A stretch of 64,000 nt of DNA from Parasegetibacter sp. NRK P23. GTDB lineage: Bacteria; Bacteroidota; Bacteroidia; Chitinophagales; Chitinophagaceae. The notes under the pieces are model-generated. The model searched no databases and had not been told where the DNA came from. It saw only the letters and a program-made list of their open reading frames with translations. Position 1 is the first letter of the stretch. Every line of letters starts with the position of its first letter. The DNA lies in the NCBI RefSeq assembly GCF_023721715.1, contig NZ_JAMDLG010000001.1, forward strand, positions 1,429,889-1,493,888. Direction: 5' to 3'. Positions 51,358 to 60,152 of the stretch are shown one piece after another. A program made the position numbers and the translations under genes.

Positions 51358-52782
51358 TTGGAAAAAGTTTTAGCGTTTATCAACGACATCATCTGGAGCA
51401 ACGCGCTCATTATTCTTTGTCTGGGTGCCGGTATTTATTTCTCTATTGTTACGCGGTTTTTGCAGGTGCGTTACCTGAAAGATATGGTCAGACTGCTTTT
51501 TGGCGGCGGATCATCCGACAAAGGGGTTTCTTCCTTTCAGGCTTTTGCCATGGCCATTGCGGGAAGAGTAGGTACGGGGAATATTTCAGGCGTTGCTACC
51601 GCCATAGCGATGGGAGGTCCCGGCGCTGTTTTCTGGATGTGGGTCATCGCTTTTCTGGGTGCGGCTTCCGCCTTCATAGAAGCGACACTGGGACAGATTT
51701 ATAAAGAAGTTAAGGATGGTCAGTACCGAGGAGGGCCGGCTTTTTATATAGAGAAGGGATTGGGAATTAAGTGGTACGCGCTTGTTTTCGCCATCGCAAC
51801 GGTATTGAGTTGTGCGGTATTTCTCCCTGGCGTGCAAAGCAATAGTATCGCGCAAAGCATGAACAACGCGTTCGGCACTCCGGTCGCGGTTACGGGAGGT
51901 GCGGTTACATTGCTGCTGGCGCTGATCATTTTTGGCGGGGTGAAACGGATCGGAAAAGTAGCGGAGTTTGTGGTCCCCTTTATGGCGGGCGCCTATATTT
52001 TAATGGCGCTTATCGTGATAGGGCTCAATATCGGAGAAGTTCCCGCGGTATTTTCTCTTATCGTAAAGTCGGCGTTCAACCTTGAATCGGCTTTCTCCGG
52101 TGTATTCGGTTCCGCGATCGCCTGGGGAATCAAAAGGGGAATTTACTCTAACGAAGCCGGGCAGGGAACCGCGCCCCACGCCGCCGCGGCGGCGGAAGTG
52201 AGTCACCCGGTAAAGCAGGGACTGGTACAAGGCTTCTCCGTGTACGTGGATACACTTTTTGTATGTACGGCCACGGCATTGATGATCTTATTTACCGGGC
52301 AGTACAATGTGGTGAATCCCGAAGGAGGTTTTCTGGTAGAAAACATGCCTGGCGTGGAAACGGGTCCCGCATTTACGCAATACGCCATTGCCAAACATTT
52401 TCCCGCCATCGGCGGCGGATTCGTGGCGTTCGCATTGCTCTTCTTCGCTTTCACCACCATTATGGCCTATTATTACATCGCGGAAACCAACCTCAGTTAC
52501 CTGAATAAAAAAGGCTCCGCGGCCTGGAAAACAAACGCGCTTCGCCTGCTTATTCTCGCCGCCACATTTTATGGTTCCGTTAAAACAGCCGCCACGGCCT
52601 GGACGCTTGGTGATATCGGCGTTGGGGTAATGGCATGGCTCAACATCATAGCGATATTCCTGTTGCAGAAACCCGCATTGAAAGCCCTGAAAGATTATGC
52701 AACGCAAAAAAGAGCAGGCAAAGATCCGGTGTTCAAACCGAAAGAGCTGGGTATAACCAACACTTCGGAATGGGAAGGTTAA
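51358..52782 (+). CDS. Sodium:alanine/glycine symporter (AGCS family)
   Basis: A 474 aa membrane transporter with about 11 segments. Family signatures are SSFQAFAMAIAGRVGTGNIS, GVATAIAMGGPGAVFWMWVI and AWGIKRGIYSNEAGQGTAPH. It imports alanine or glycine with Na+. No ATG lies near the conserved N-terminus, so TTG at 51358 (EKVLAFINDIIWSNALIILC) is the likely start. It is not obviously linked to the lanB locus. Confidence 0.94.
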   Translation: MEKVLAFINDIIWSNALIILCLGAGIYFSIVTRFLQVRYLKDMVRLLFGGGSSDKGVSSFQAFAMAIAGRVGTGNISGVATAIAMGGPGAVFWMWVIAFLGAASAFIEATLGQIYKEVKDGQYRGGPAFYIEKGLGIKWYALVFAIATVLSCAVFLPGVQSNSIAQSMNNAFGTPVAVTGGAVTLLLALIIFGGVKRIGKVAEFVVPFMAGAYILMALIVIGLNIGEVPAVFSLIVKSAFNLESAFSGVFGSAIAWGIKRGIYSNEAGQGTAPHAAAAAEVSHPVKQGLVQGFSVYVDTLFVCTATALMILFTGQYNVVNPEGGFLVENMPGVETGPAFTQYAIAKHFPAIGGGFVAFALLFFAFTTIMAYYYIAETNLSYLNKKGSAAWKTNALRLLILAATFYGSVKTAATAWTLGDIGVGVMAWLNIIAIFLLQKPALKALKDYATQKRAGKDPVFKPKELGITNTSEWEG

Positions 52783-52869
52783 GCCTCAAATAAAAAGCAG
52801 CGCTGTTCTGATCTTTTTGCCACCATTGTTGTTATTACGTTCTACAAACCAATCTATAAAAATACGACC

Positions 52870-53703
52870 ATGAAACATTGCCTTACCGGCATCGCCGTTT
52901 TCGCCACGCTAATTCTCGCCGCCTGTAACAATCAGGCGAACCCGGAAGAAGCAAGCGCCGACTCCACCCAACAGGAAACCATACTTGAAGCGTCCGTTGC
53001 CATCCAGGCCGATTCGGTAACTATGAACAGTATAGTTGCTTATGGAAGTGATTCTTCCGTTAAAAAGCCCATCGTACTCATTGTACCTGAATGGTGGGGA
53101 CTGGACGAATACGTGAAAGGACGCGCCAAACAATTGGCAGAACTCGGCTATTTCGCCGTAGGGGTGGATATGTACGGTGAAGGAAAAACCGCCGCTGATC
53201 CTGCCGCCGCTGGTGCCATGGCTGGTCCGTTTTATGCCAATCCGCAGATGGCGAAAGCCAGACTGGAAGCCGCACTCGCTAAAGCAAAAACATATCCGCA
53301 GGCCGATACCACACGTACCGCCGCCATCGGTTATTGCTTCGGCGGCGCTATGGTACTGAACAGCGCTAAGCTTGGATTACCCGTGAACGGAGTAGTGAGC
53401 TTCCATGGCGGCCTGGCAGGACCAGCGCCTTCAAAGGAACTTACAAAAGCAGCCATCCTGGTTTGCCACGGCGGCGCTGATCCCTTTGTGCCGGAAGCAG
53501 AAGTGGTTACTTTCAAAAAGCAACTCGATTCTTTGAGTATTCCGTATACATTCAAAGTGTATGATAGCGCCACGCATGCTTTTACCAATCCTGCGGCTAC
53601 AGAGAAAGGGAAACAATTCAAATTGCCCATCGCCTACAACGCAAAGGCGGATAGCGCTTCCTGGCAGGATATGAGGACCTTCTTTAAAGATGTGCTGAAA
53701 TAA
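52870..53703 (+). CDS. Dienelactone-hydrolase-family lipoprotein
   Basis: A 277 aa alpha/beta hydrolase anchored as a lipoprotein (MKHCLTGIAVFATLILAACN). The catalytic set is C156 in AIGYCFGGAM, D204 in CHGGADPFVP and H236 in DSATHAFTNP. VPEWWGLDEYVKGRAKQLAE and VGVDMYGEGK are typical DLH motifs. Such enzymes hydrolyse dienelactones or other esters; the periplasmic DLH-like proteins of Bacteroidota have no defined substrate. Monocistronic, with a hairpin terminator downstream. Confidence 0.93.
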   Translation: MKHCLTGIAVFATLILAACNNQANPEEASADSTQQETILEASVAIQADSVTMNSIVAYGSDSSVKKPIVLIVPEWWGLDEYVKGRAKQLAELGYFAVGVDMYGEGKTAADPAAAGAMAGPFYANPQMAKARLEAALAKAKTYPQADTTRTAAIGYCFGGAMVLNSAKLGLPVNGVVSFHGGLAGPAPSKELTKAAILVCHGGADPFVPEAEVVTFKKQLDSLSIPYTFKVYDSATHAFTNPAATEKGKQFKLPIAYNAKADSASWQDMRTFFKDVLK

Positions 53704-53884
53704 TTTCAGCCTGCAGTTTTTATGAAATATAAATAAGTTCGTGAAGCAAATAGCTTATTTTTCGTAACTGCACAGTAACACCAGTATGATAGCGCATGAT
53801 AGAAGATGACCTGAAGTATAAATCAAAGCGTTTGAGGATTACATAAAAGGAATTCCCTCTCCATCCGGAGACTATAATAAGAAA

Positions 53885-53925
53885 AGGGTGTATCATTTCA
53901 ACTTTGATACACCCTCTTCTTATTT
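53885..53925. terminator. Bidirectional terminator hairpin
   Basis: AGGGTGTATCA (53885-53895) and TGATACACCCT (53905-53915) pair exactly with a 9 nt loop, followed by CTTCTTATTT; the opposite strand also ends in a T-rich run. It lies between the convergent hydrolase and peptidase genes. Downstream, 53940-53999 is a decayed copy of the GC-rich repeat family (CGCCTGCGTGGTACGAACTG). Confidence 0.85.
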
Positions 53926-54001
53926 AATACCAGCATTTCGTTTCCGCGCCTGCGTGGTACGAACTGCGATGCACGAAGCTGGAACGTAGCACTTGAAACT
54001 A

Positions 54002-56158
54002 CTAACGCCTCAACTCCGCCGGCATCTCTTTCTGCAACAAATTCTTATACACGAACTCCGTTTTCAGATTCTGGAAATGCAGGCCCTTATTCCCGCCCCA
54101 TCCATGCCTTCCGCCGGAATAAATCATCATTTCGAAGTCTTTCTTCAGGTCCTGAAGTCTGGAGATAAGTTGAATGGAATTCTGCATGTGCACGTTCTCA
54201 TCAATGATGCCGTGCACGATCTGCAATTTACCTTTGTATTTGTCTGCGTGGGTAAGTACAGAACTGGATTTATAGCCTTCAGGATTCTCTTCAGGCGTAT
54301 CCATAAAGCGTTCCGTATAATGCGTATCGTACAGGCGCCAGTCGGTTACGCTGCCACCGGCCATGCCATGGGTGAACACATCGGCGCCATAGGTGAGCGC
54401 GTAGCAACTCATGTAACCGCCGTAGCTGAAACCGGTGATGCAGATACGCGCGGGATCGGCGCCTTTGGAGATGAGGTGTTTTACGATGGTGCTGTAATCT
54501 TTTGTTTCCCAGTAACCCAGGTTACGATGGATGAAATTCTGTCCTTTCTTTCCAAAATGACCTGAGGCACGGTGGTCCATCGCTACCTGGATCATCCCTT
54601 CTTTCGCGTACCATTGTTGTTGTGCGCCCAGCGAGAACCTGTCCATTACTGTACCGGCGTTAGGGCCCCCGTAAATAGAGATGAGTACGGGATATTTTTT
54701 GGCCGGATCATAATCCAGCGGCCAGGTTACCAGGGCGGGAAGTTCATAGAGACCATCATCACTTTTCACGCGGATGAGCTCGGTTTTGGCCAAACGGTAC
54801 TGATCGGCTTCCGTGCCTTTGCTGTCGGCGATTTCACGAATGAGCTTTCCTTTGCCATCCACGAGCGCTATTTTAGGAGCAGTGGCGGCGTTCTGGTAAG
54901 TAGTTACAAAATAAGAGGCATTGGGCGAAAGCGATACCTGGTGGTTGTAGTCGCCGAAAGTCAGTCTTTTCAGGTCCTTTCCATTGAGCTTAACACTGTA
55001 CAGGTCTACCCGTGCGGTGTTCTCTTTCCGGGCGGTGAAAAAAACGGTGCTTTTCTTTTCGTCCACGAGAAGGATATCGGTTACCGTGAACTCCCCGTTG
55101 GTGATGGGGTTCAGTTGTTTGCCGGTCATATCGTGGAGGTACATCATGTTCCAGCCCGATTTATCGCTCTGAAGGATAAAACCTTTTCCGCTTTCCAGGA
55201 AAGTGAAGCGGTTAGCGTTATCCAGGTCGATCCAGGTTTTTTGAGTTTCTTCGTAGATCAGCTTTTTGGAGCCGTTCTCTGTTGAAACCGCATAAATTTT
55301 TAATTGATCCTGGCCGCGGTTCATCCACGACTGCCAGAGGGTTTTAGAATCGTTCATCCAGATGGGCATACCGAAATACTGGTCCTCGGCGGCGTTAAAA
55401 TCGGCCCAGGTAACAGCACCACCGGTGGCGGCAACAATTCCTACTTTCACTTCGGGGTTGGCGTCTCCCGGTTTGGGATAACGCAGCGTTTCCACGTAGC
55501 CGCGGGTGCCATTACCATCCGTCATAGTGAATACGGGAACTTTGGTATCATCGGAACGAAAAAAAGCGAGGGACTTACTATCAGGGCTCCACCAGAAGGC
55601 GCGGTGCCGCGTAGGGCGACCGAGAATCTCTTCCATATATACCCAGCTGGAATAACCGTTCAGGATTACATCACTTCCATCAGAAGTGAGTTTTGTTTCT
55701 TTTCCGGATTGAAGGTCTATCGTGTAAAGATTATTTTCTTTGGTGAAAGCCACGAACCTGTTGTCGGGCGACATTTCAGGATTCACTTCCAGTGCAGGGT
55801 CGTTGGTGAGTCTTTTTTCAACTTTGTCCGGACCTGTATAATAGAGGTCATTGTTTTTCACCCGAACCATGCCGTCTGAAGCGGGGCGTTGGAATGTATA
55901 CGGTGTTTCTTTGCCTGTTTTGGCATCCACTTCATAAAGGTCGGGGCGTTGCGGGTTTCCTTTGTTCACCACATAATGTGTGTCGTCGGTCCATTGGCTG
56001 ATTCTTGGCAAGGGTTTGGAAATGGTTTCCGGAAGTCCGTAAAGCAGCATCTGCTGGCGCGTGAGTTCTTTTTGTTGCGCGGCAGCGGAAAAAGCGATGC
56101 TCATTCCCGCCAGCGCCATTCCCATCCACAGGGTGTTTCTCCTGTTCAATTGTTGCAT
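54002..56158 (-). CDS. Exported S9 prolyl oligopeptidase / DPP-IV-like peptidase
   Basis: A 718 aa serine peptidase (start ATG 56158, signal MQQLNRRNTLWMGMALAGMS ending near AAAQQ). The N-terminal beta-propeller shows SPDNRFVAFTKENNLYTIDL and VYMEEILGRPTRHRAFWWSP, the YxxEE motif that binds the peptide N-terminus in DPP-IV. The catalytic domain has nucleophile Ser in ITGFSYGGYMSCYA (about 575), Asp in HGIIDENVHMQ (about 650) and His in GGRHGWGG (about 682). It removes Xaa-Pro dipeptides from N-termini. Monocistronic. Confidence 0.95.
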   Translation of the reverse strand: MQQLNRRNTLWMGMALAGMSIAFSAAAQQKELTRQQMLLYGLPETISKPLPRISQWTDDTHYVVNKGNPQRPDLYEVDAKTGKETPYTFQRPASDGMVRVKNNDLYYTGPDKVEKRLTNDPALEVNPEMSPDNRFVAFTKENNLYTIDLQSGKETKLTSDGSDVILNGYSSWVYMEEILGRPTRHRAFWWSPDSKSLAFFRSDDTKVPVFTMTDGNGTRGYVETLRYPKPGDANPEVKVGIVAATGGAVTWADFNAAEDQYFGMPIWMNDSKTLWQSWMNRGQDQLKIYAVSTENGSKKLIYEETQKTWIDLDNANRFTFLESGKGFILQSDKSGWNMMYLHDMTGKQLNPITNGEFTVTDILLVDEKKSTVFFTARKENTARVDLYSVKLNGKDLKRLTFGDYNHQVSLSPNASYFVTTYQNAATAPKIALVDGKGKLIREIADSKGTEADQYRLAKTELIRVKSDDGLYELPALVTWPLDYDPAKKYPVLISIYGGPNAGTVMDRFSLGAQQQWYAKEGMIQVAMDHRASGHFGKKGQNFIHRNLGYWETKDYSTIVKHLISKGADPARICITGFSYGGYMSCYALTYGADVFTHGMAGGSVTDWRLYDTHYTERFMDTPEENPEGYKSSSVLTHADKYKGKLQIVHGIIDENVHMQNSIQLISRLQDLKKDFEMMIYSGGRHGWGGNKGLHFQNLKTEFVYKNLLQKEMPAELRR

Positions 56159-56337
56159 GGTTGAATACATATAGGTTATGAAGAATAGAACCTGAAAAAT
56201 AGTATTTTCTCCCCTTCCTCCCGGTATTTTTTGATAAATGGCATCGGTTAAAAAACGGTCCAGGTGCCGGAAATGATTCCTTTACAATGTGTTGGGAAAT
56301 AAGTAAATTGTACAGACACACGATAAATTTCACCATT

Positions 56338-57159
56338 ATGAGCTTCGCCAACAAAACTGTATTGATCACCGGAGGCAGCAGGGGTATCGGGAAAGCCATT
56401 GCTTTACGGCTGGCCAAAGAGCACGCGAATATTGTGATAGCCGCCAAAACCGTTGAGCCGCACCCAAAACTGGAAGGCACCATTTTCAGCGCCGCGGAAG
56501 AAATAAAGGCACAGGGAGCAGGCAAGGTGCTGCCCGTTCAACTCGATATCCGCGATGAAAAAAACATCGCTGAAGTAGTGGATAAAATCGCTTCAGAACT
56601 GGGAGGGATTGATGTCCTGGTGAACAACGCGAGCGCCATTAACCTGAGTTCCACATTGGAAACTGAGCCGAAACGTTACGACCTGATGCACGATATCAAT
56701 GTACGCGGCACCTTTCTTATGAGCCGTGCATGCATTCCTTACCTGAAAAAAGCGGACAATCCGCATATCCTCAACCTTTCTCCCCCGCTTAATATGGATC
56801 CCAAATGGTTCGGTAAACACCTTGCCTATACGATGAGCAAATATGGAATGAGTATGGTAGCGCTGGGATTGGCGGAAGAACTGCGCTCCGACCGGATCGC
56901 GGCGAATGCACTGTGGCCGAAAACCACTATTGCCACGGCGGCCGTACAAAACCTGCTGGGCGGCGATTTTCTCATCCAGCGCAGCCGCACCCCGGAAATC
57001 GTGGCCGATGCGGCTTATTACATACTGAAACGCCCTTCTACTGAGTGTACCGGCAACTTTTTTATTGATGAACAGGTACTTTCAGAAGAGGGCGTAACAG
57101 ATTTTGAAAAATATGCGGTAAACCGGGATCAGCAACTGATGCCCGATCTTTTCCTATAA
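56338..57159 (+). CDS. SDR-family oxidoreductase (HSDL2-like)
   Basis: A 273 aa dehydrogenase, start ATG 56338 (MSFANKTVLITGGSRGIGKA). Motifs are TGGSRGIG, LDIRDEK, NNASAINLSS, LNLSPP, the catalytic YTMSK and the late NALWPKTTIATAAVQNLLGG. IAAKTVEPHPKLEGTIFSAA and the NALWP segment are typical of the HSDL2-like group. The usual SCP2 domain of animal HSDL2 is absent, as is normal in bacteria. Substrate unknown. Its 3' end overlaps that of lysS by 6 bp. Confidence 0.92.
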   Translation: MSFANKTVLITGGSRGIGKAIALRLAKEHANIVIAAKTVEPHPKLEGTIFSAAEEIKAQGAGKVLPVQLDIRDEKNIAEVVDKIASELGGIDVLVNNASAINLSSTLETEPKRYDLMHDINVRGTFLMSRACIPYLKKADNPHILNLSPPLNMDPKWFGKHLAYTMSKYGMSMVALGLAEELRSDRIAANALWPKTTIATAAVQNLLGGDFLIQRSRTPEIVADAAYYILKRPSTECTGNFFIDEQVLSEEGVTDFEKYAVNRDQQLMPDLFL

Positions 57160-58665
57160 TTTTTCCGGGCGCATCATGGGGAACAGCAGCACATCCTGGA
57201 TGCTGGGCTGGTTCATCATGAACATACAGAGGCGATCGATCCCGATGCCGATGCCGGAAGTGGGGGGCATCCCGTATTCCAGGGCACGGAGGAAATCGTG
57301 GTCGATGAACATGGCTTCGTCGTCGCCGCGTTCCATCAGTTTGATCTGGTCCTCGAAGCGTTCGCGCTGGTCGATGGGATCATTCAGTTCGCTGTAGGCG
57401 TTGGCCAGTTCCTTTCCATTCACCATCAACTCGAAACGCTCTACCAGTCCGGGTTTGCTGCGGTGTTTCTTGGTGAGCGGACTCATTTCCACCGGATAAT
57501 CGATGATGAAGGTGGGTTGAATGTAGGTGTGTTCGCTGGTGGCGCCGAATATTTCGTCGATCAGCTTTCCTTTGCCGATGCTTGGGGCAACGGAGATGTC
57601 TAGTTGTTTGCAAACATCGCGCAGACCGGCTTCGTCCATCTCACTGATATCAATACCCGTATTTTCTTTGATCGCGTCGAAAATGCTGATGCGCTTGAAT
57701 GGCGCTTTGTAGTTGATGATTTTGTCGCCGAGTTTCACTTCGGTGGTGCCATGCAGGGCGATGGCTATTTTTTCGAAGAGTTGTTCGGTAATGTCCATCA
57801 TCCAGAAATAGTCTTTGTAAGCGGTGTACCATTCGAGTACGGTGAACTCGGGGTTATGGGTCCTGTCCATGCCTTCGTTCCGGAAGTTCCGGCTGAATTC
57901 ATATACCCAGTCGAAACCGCCAACAATCAGTCGTTTCAGGTACAATTCGTTGGCGATCCGCATGTACATGGGCACGTCCAGCGCATTGTGGTGTGTTTCG
58001 AACGGGCGTGCGGCCGCGCCGCCGGGGATCACCTGGAGCACGGGTGTATCTACTTCCAGTGCTCCTTTTTCGTTGAGGAATTCGCGGATGGTATTTACCA
58101 GTTTGGTTCTTTTTACGAATACATCCTTCACATCGGGATTTACCACGAGGTCGGCATACCGCTGGCGGTATTTGAATTCGGGGTCGGTCACTTCATCAAA
58201 AACATTGCCTTCCTCGTCGCGCTTAACCACCGGCAGGGGTTTCAGCGATTTGGCGAGTAAGGTAAGATTTTGCGCGTGAACGGTCACCTCTCCGGTACGG
58301 GTGAGGAAAACAAATCCCTGTACACCGATAAAATCACCGAGGTCAATCAGTCTTTTCACCACCTGGTCGAACAGTGTTTTGTCTTCTCCGGGGCAGATAT
58401 CGTCCTTTCTCACATACACCTGGATGATGCCCTGCATATCCTGGATTTTGATGAAGAACACCTTTCCCTTATCGTTGATGGTCATGATTCTGCCGGCCAC
58501 GGTAACATTTGCGAACTCCTCCTTCTTCTCTTCGGAGAAGCCGGTTTTGATGGCTTCGGAATAATGACTAAGGGGGTATAACGCTGCGGGATAGGGATCG
58601 ATGCCCAGTTGCTGTAATTCGTTCAGCTTGTCCCTTCTGATGATTTCCTGTTCTGATAATTGCAT
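57154..58665 (-). CDS. lysS: Lysyl-tRNA synthetase, class II
   Basis: A 503 aa enzyme that charges tRNA-Lys. The N-terminal OB-fold anticodon-binding domain (about 55-165) has VAGRIMTINDKGKVFFIKIQ and GVQGFVFLTRTGEVTVHAQ. Class II motifs follow: VLQVIPGGAAARPFETHHNA (motif 1 region), FRNEGMDRTHNPEFTVLEWY (motif 2) and GIGIGIDRLCMFMMNQPSIQ (motif 3). The length is typical. Single gene. Confidence 0.97.
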   Translation of the reverse strand: MQLSEQEIIRRDKLNELQQLGIDPYPAALYPLSHYSEAIKTGFSEEKKEEFANVTVAGRIMTINDKGKVFFIKIQDMQGIIQVYVRKDDICPGEDKTLFDQVVKRLIDLGDFIGVQGFVFLTRTGEVTVHAQNLTLLAKSLKPLPVVKRDEEGNVFDEVTDPEFKYRQRYADLVVNPDVKDVFVKRTKLVNTIREFLNEKGALEVDTPVLQVIPGGAAARPFETHHNALDVPMYMRIANELYLKRLIVGGFDWVYEFSRNFRNEGMDRTHNPEFTVLEWYTAYKDYFWMMDITEQLFEKIAIALHGTTEVKLGDKIINYKAPFKRISIFDAIKENTGIDISEMDEAGLRDVCKQLDISVAPSIGKGKLIDEIFGATSEHTYIQPTFIIDYPVEMSPLTKKHRSKPGLVERFELMVNGKELANAYSELNDPIDQRERFEDQIKLMERGDDEAMFIDHDFLRALEYGMPPTSGIGIGIDRLCMFMMNQPSIQDVLLFPMMRPEKL

Positions 58666-58887
58666 AAAACGCCTTTAAACGGGCAGCAAAGTTACGGTTT
58701 TGGCGTTGAAGTGATGGCATTTCCATTGTTAGCCTGGGATAGGTTAATACAGGAGGTTAGCTGGTGTTTTGAACACCGGGGTTACCGTTAAAATCTTTTA
58801 CAGCAGCTTTTTGTAGGGAAAACTAGCTGTGTTCCACGGCTGGGAAGGGTTTGGAGAGAAGGTGAAGCGTGGGGGGGAAGGAAGAAC

Positions 58888-58910
58888 CGGTGCCACCGAC
58901 GTTGTTTTCC
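58888..58910 (-). repeat. 23-bp dispersed repeat (copy 2, inverted)
   Basis: Exact inverse of 17864-17886. It lies in the 648 bp gap 58666-59313, which has no supportable gene; frames at 58788-59000 and 59038-59229 only cross repeats. The second repeat in this gap is the palindrome at 59125, about 215 bp away, repeating the pairing seen at 17864/17955. Confidence 0.6.
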
Positions 58911-59124
58911 TGGGGGAGTTAAGGGGTTCCATCCGCTGATTTTTAGGTGTTTTTCTGAGACTGAATTCGAAGCTAAAGCGAAGGCGGGTAGATTATACAC
59001 CCATAATTTTCCAGCACGGTTTTCCTCTAACTCAAGAATGAGCGATGTTAGAATGCGTTGTTACCAGAATAGCTTGTTAGGTGTAGCTCCCCCGGTTAAC
59101 TACCCTACTTTAGGTGTTTTTACG

Positions 59125-59164
59125 GGTACCCGGTGGCACCGCTATAGCGGTGCCACCGGGTACC
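59125..59164. repeat. Long palindrome, copy 3 (40 bp, perfect)
   Basis: GGTACCCGGTGGCACCGCTA meets its exact inverse at centre 59144/59145. It is followed by GTGTTTTAA. It is upstream of the phosphoesterase operon (59314), so here it is not between convergent genes. See copies at 17955 and 31663. Confidence 0.9.
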
Positions 59165-59313
59165 GTGTTTTAACGGTAACTGCTTGGGGGTACGGCTTCA
59201 ATAGCGGAGGCGGCGACGCTATCTTCTGATGCCTCACCGATAGCTTCATATTAAGTTAACCGTTCATTCATATCCCGGTAATACAGAATGATGAATTTTG
59301 AAAAACGCCAGAT

Positions 59314-60150
59314 ATGGAAAAACGTCTCATGGATGTAGCTGTGATTTCGGATGTTCACCTGGGAACCTACGGTTCCAGAGCGAAAGAAGTGGTACAATAC
59401 CTCCGCAGCATTGCTCCCCAGATTCTCATCCTGAACGGAGACATTATCGACGGCTGGCAGTTCAGTAGAAGATATTTCCCCCAGGCGCATTTACAGGTGC
59501 TGAAAGAAGTGGTGAGTATGATGTCGAACGGAACGCGGGTAATTTACATTACCGGGAACCACGATGAGATGCTGCGCAAATATTCTGATATAGAACTGGG
59601 CAACTTCCAGCTTACCGACAAACTGGTGATAGAAATTAACGGTAAGATGACCTGGGTTTTTCACGGAGATGTGTTCGATAATACCACCAAAGGCGCGGCC
59701 AGGTTCTGGGCCAAACTGGGCAGCAGCGGGTATGGGTTCCTGATTTTGCTGAACCGGTTCATCAATGGTTTCATGAAGCTGATCGGCAAGGAACGGATTT
59801 CTCTTTCCAAAGCGGTCATGGACGGTGTGAACAAGGCCGTGGTAAAGATCAACAAATTCGAAATGACCGCCGCCGAACTGGCGATTGAGAAGAAGTACGA
59901 CTACGTGATCTGCGGACATATCCATCAACCCGAAAAACGAGTGATCTCCAACAAGAATGGCTCGGTCATGTACCTGAACTCCGGAGATTGGGTGGAGAAC
60001 CTCACTTCGCTGGAATACTATCAGAACGACTGGCACGTGTACCACTACGATGCCACGCAGTTCGCCCATAAGCCTGAAGAAAAGCCTCAGCAAACGCTTA
60101 CCGTGGTAACAGACGAGATCAACCTGTTCATTAAATCCCTCGCCATCTGA
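59314..60150 (+). CDS. LpxH-like metallophosphoesterase (UDP-diacylglucosamine hydrolase family)
   Basis: A 278 aa calcineurin-like phosphoesterase. Metal motifs are ISDVHLGTYGSR, LNGDIIDGW, TGNHDEML, FHGDVFD and ICGHIHQPEKR. The layout matches the UDP-2,3-diacylglucosamine pyrophosphatase relatives often paired with glycosyltransferases rather than core lipid A LpxH. The glycosyltransferase gene starts 2 bp after its stop, so they are one unit, probably for an envelope glycolipid. No membrane segment; it may be peripheral. Confidence 0.9.
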   Translation: MEKRLMDVAVISDVHLGTYGSRAKEVVQYLRSIAPQILILNGDIIDGWQFSRRYFPQAHLQVLKEVVSMMSNGTRVIYITGNHDEMLRKYSDIELGNFQLTDKLVIEINGKMTWVFHGDVFDNTTKGAARFWAKLGSSGYGFLILLNRFINGFMKLIGKERISLSKAVMDGVNKAVVKINKFEMTAAELAIEKKYDYVICGHIHQPEKRVISNKNGSVMYLNSGDWVENLTSLEYYQNDWHVYHYDATQFAHKPEEKPQQTLTVVTDEINLFIKSLAI

Positions 60151-60152
60151 TT

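Noticed and set aside
58788-59229. Two short frames (70 aa minus, 63 aa plus) in the gap before the phosphoesterase operon
   Set aside because: Each crosses a dispersed repeat or the palindrome, and the translations (for example GTRWHRYSGATGYRVL) recur at the other palindrome copies.
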